Shown in pieces: positions 10,612-12,576 of a DNA stretch of 12,576 nt. Location of the stretch: positions 1 through 12,576 of the forward strand of contig JAGVFV010000076.1 of assembly GCA_020057445.1 (NCBI GenBank). Reading direction: 5' to 3'. Source of the DNA: an archaeon (GTDB taxonomy: Archaea; Nanobdellota; Nanobdellia; Woesearchaeales; JAHJEM01). How positions within the stretch are numbered: position 1 is the stretch's first letter; every line of letters begins with the position of its first letter. The position numbers and the translations under genes are program-made. Under the pieces are notes generated by a model. It ran no database searches. It had not been told where the DNA came from and saw only the letters and a list, made by a program, of their open reading frames with translations.

Positions 10612-12576
10612 ATGACTGATAAGGATTCCGCGCATATTCTTTGGTTTGACCAGATCGGCATCGATGATGTACCAAGGGTTGGCGGCAAGAATGCGTCGCT
10701 TGGCGAGATGTATATGCATCTTTCTTCTCGCGGAGTCAAGGTTCCAAATGGTTTTGCCATAACAGCAAAGGCGTATTGGCATTTTCTTGAAGGCTCTGGC
10801 CTGAAGGAGAAGATCCATGAGATGTTAGATGACCTGAATACCAAGGATATTGACAATCTGAAGAGCCACGGGAAGAAGGTCCGTGACATGATAATCAAGG
10901 CAAAGATGCCTGATGACCTGCAGAAGGAGATTGTCGACGCGTATTGGAACCTGTGCGGCACGTATAATTTTGACAAGAAACCTGTCGATGTCGCTGTACG
11001 GAGCAGCGCGACAGCTGAGGACCTTGTCGATGCGAGTTTTGCAGGTCAGCAAGAGACATTTCTCAACATCCGTGGCCCAGAATCCCTCTTGAACGCGTGC
11101 AAGCACTGCTTTGCCTCGCTCTTCACTGACCGTGCGATCTCGTACCGTGAGGACAAGAAGTTCTCGCATTTCACTGTCGCGCTCTCTATCGGCGTGCAGA
11201 AGATGGTCCGCTCAGACCTCGCGTGCAGCGGTGTCATGTTCTCCCTTGATACAGAGACCGGTTTCCAGAATGTCATCTTCATCAATGCCGCCTTTGGCCT
11301 TGGGGAAAATATCGTGCAGGGCGCTGTGAATCCTGATGAGTATTATGTGTTCAAGCCGACGCTGAAGCAGGGATTCAAGCCGATCATCACGAAGAAGCTT
11401 GGCCAGAAGAAGCTCAAGATGATCTATACTGAGGACCAGAAGAATCCGGTGAAGAATGTGCCTGCGACTCAGCTAGAGAGGAAGAGTTTCTGCCTGACAG
11501 ATGAGGAGATCCTTACTCTTGCAAGGTATGCTGCCGCGATTGAGGATTATTATAGTGAGCGCGCCGGCCACTGGAAGCCGATGGATATGGAGTGGGCAAA
11601 GGATGGCGAGCTCAATCAGCTCTTTATCGTGCAGGCCCGTCCTGAGACAGTGCATTCCATGAAGGACAAGAACAAGTATGTCGAATATAGGCTCAAAGGG
11701 AAGAGCGATGTGCTTGTCGTCGGAAATGCTGTCGGTTCGAGGATCGGCGCAGGCAAGGTGAATGTGATCAAGGATGCGAAGAACATCAGGAACTTCAAGA
11801 AGGGAGAGGTGCTTGTCACTGACATGACTGATCCTGACTGGGAGCCTATCATGAAGATAGCTGCAGCTATTGTCACTAATCGTGGCGGGCGCACGTGCCA
11901 TGCCGCGATCATCTCAAGAGAGCTTGGCATTCCCTGCATCGTCGGAAGCGAGAACGGGACTGAGAAATTGCAGTCCGGCGTTGACGTGACTGTGGATTGC
12001 AGCCAAGGTGACAAGGGCTATGTGTATAAGGGCATCTTGCCGTTTGTGATCGATGAGCATGATCTCACGCAGATCCCGCAGACAAAGACAAAGATCATGA
12101 TGAATGTGGGCGATCCTGAGCAATCTTTTGAGCTCTCGTTCATCCCGAATGACGGTGTCGGCCTTGCGCGGGAGGAATTCATCATCACGTCTTTCATCAA
12201 GATCCATCCGATGGCCTTGATCCATCTCAATACTCTGAAAGACCAGAAGGCGAAGAAGTTGATTGAGGAGATCACGATCGCCTATCAGGATAAGCTCGTA
12301 TATTATGTCGATAATCTTGCCCAGGGTATCGGAAGGATCGCTGCAGCGTTCTGGCCAAAGAAGGTCATCGTCCGCATGGCTGATTTTAAGAGCGACGAGT
12401 ACGCCGGCCTCATCGGCGGAGCGGAGTTTGAGCCAAAAGAGGACAATCCCATGATCGGCTGGCGCGGCGCTTCCCGGTATTATTCTGAGAAGTACAAGGC
12501 TGCCTTCAAGATGGAATGCGATGCGTTCAAGAAAGTGATCTATGAGTTCGGCCTAAAGAATGTCGTCATCATGATA
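10612..12576 (+). CDS. ppsA: Phosphoenolpyruvate synthase (pyruvate, water dikinase), 3' end outside window
   Basis: 655 codons are visible; the family is about 750-800 aa, so the C-terminal part of the PEP/pyruvate barrel is missing. The enzyme converts pyruvate, ATP and water to PEP, AMP and phosphate, the entry to gluconeogenesis, and in archaea can also run towards pyruvate. Visible: the N-terminal ATP-grasp domain with VGGKNASLGEM (23-33), VAVRSSATAEDL (127-138, R130) and FAGQQETFLN, then NAAFGLGENIVQGAVNPDEY. The swivelling phosphohistidine domain follows with GGRTCHAAIISRELGIP and catalytic H430. The start of the C-terminal barrel has GVGLAREEFII and ADFKSDEYAGLIGG followed by NPMIGWRGASRYY, the PpsA signature that separates it from PPDK. 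The catalytic cysteine lies outside the window. Start ATG 10612 is set by GGGGTG 5 nt upstream. Confidence 0.97.
   Translation, partial: MTDKDSAHILWFDQIGIDDVPRVGGKNASLGEMYMHLSSRGVKVPNGFAITAKAYWHFLEGSGLKEKIHEMLDDLNTKDIDNLKSHGKKVRDMIIKAKMPDDLQKEIVDAYWNLCGTYNFDKKPVDVAVRSSATAEDLVDASFAGQQETFLNIRGPESLLNACKHCFASLFTDRAISYREDKKFSHFTVALSIGVQKMVRSDLACSGVMFSLDTETGFQNVIFINAAFGLGENIVQGAVNPDEYYVFKPTLKQGFKPIITKKLGQKKLKMIYTEDQKNPVKNVPATQLERKSFCLTDEEILTLARYAAAIEDYYSERAGHWKPMDMEWAKDGELNQLFIVQARPETVHSMKDKNKYVEYRLKGKSDVLVVGNAVGSRIGAGKVNVIKDAKNIRNFKKGEVLVTDMTDPDWEPIMKIAAAIVTNRGGRTCHAAIISRELGIPCIVGSENGTEKLQSGVDVTVDCSQGDKGYVYKGILPFVIDEHDLTQIPQTKTKIMMNVGDPEQSFELSFIPNDGVGLAREEFIITSFIKIHPMALIHLNTLKDQKAKKLIEEITIAYQDKLVYYVDNLAQGIGRIAAAFWPKKVIVRMADFKSDEYAGLIGGAEFEPKEDNPMIGWRGASRYYSEKYKAAFKMECDAFKKVIYEFGLKNVVIMI

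Overview
The window is chromosomal DNA from an archaeon, most likely a small-genome (DPANN-type) lineage. The domain is set by a C/D-box sRNP core pair (Nop5 and a fibrillarin-like methyltransferase). It is supported by TATA boxes about 25-30 nt upstream of several start codons, which implies leaderless transcripts, and by archaeal housekeeping genes (PCMT, XTP/ITP phosphatase, PEP synthase). The DPANN placement is an inference from the short Nop5 and the compact, overlapping genes.

Layout. (1) 1-3431, minus strand: nop5, a polytopic membrane protein overlapping it by 4 nt, flpA, then a ThiF/MoeB/HesA-type E1-like enzyme cut by the window edge. (2) 3463-3648: a 167-bp fold-back element with 15-bp terminal inverted repeats and 9-bp flanking direct repeats, lying between the divergent nop5 and mscS promoters; it looks like a MITE. 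(3) 3685-6407: an MscS channel (+), a two-gene minus-strand operon (DUF1761 membrane protein and XTP/ITP phosphatase), and pcm (+). (4) 6402-7601, minus: an AAA+/DUF4143 ATPase whose promoter carries clustered direct and inverted repeats. (5) 7749-10527, plus: a diversity-generating retroelement (DGR). (6) 10612-end: ppsA, cut by the window edge.

The DGR is the main discovery. A 441-aa target protein carries a variable repeat (VR, 8977-9058) at its extreme C terminus. A GC-rich hairpin with a GACA loop follows its stop codon. A non-coding, adenine-rich template repeat (TR, 9301-9435) comes next, then a 355-aa reverse transcriptase with the DGR-type LGNLTSQ motif and YVDD. Hand alignment of VR to TR gives substitutions at 13 of 26 template adenines but only 5 of 56 other positions, the signature of adenine-directed mutagenic retrohoming. 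No avd-like accessory gene is present.

The TR is abnormal. It carries an (AAC)8 run where the VR has five codons, and a 44-nt segment containing two hairpins that is absent from the VR. That segment is bracketed by AAC repeats, and removing exactly 9369-9412 restores the VR length and reading frame. Copied literally, it would introduce a TGA codon and a frameshift. Either it was inserted after the last retrohoming event, or the reverse transcriptase skips it.
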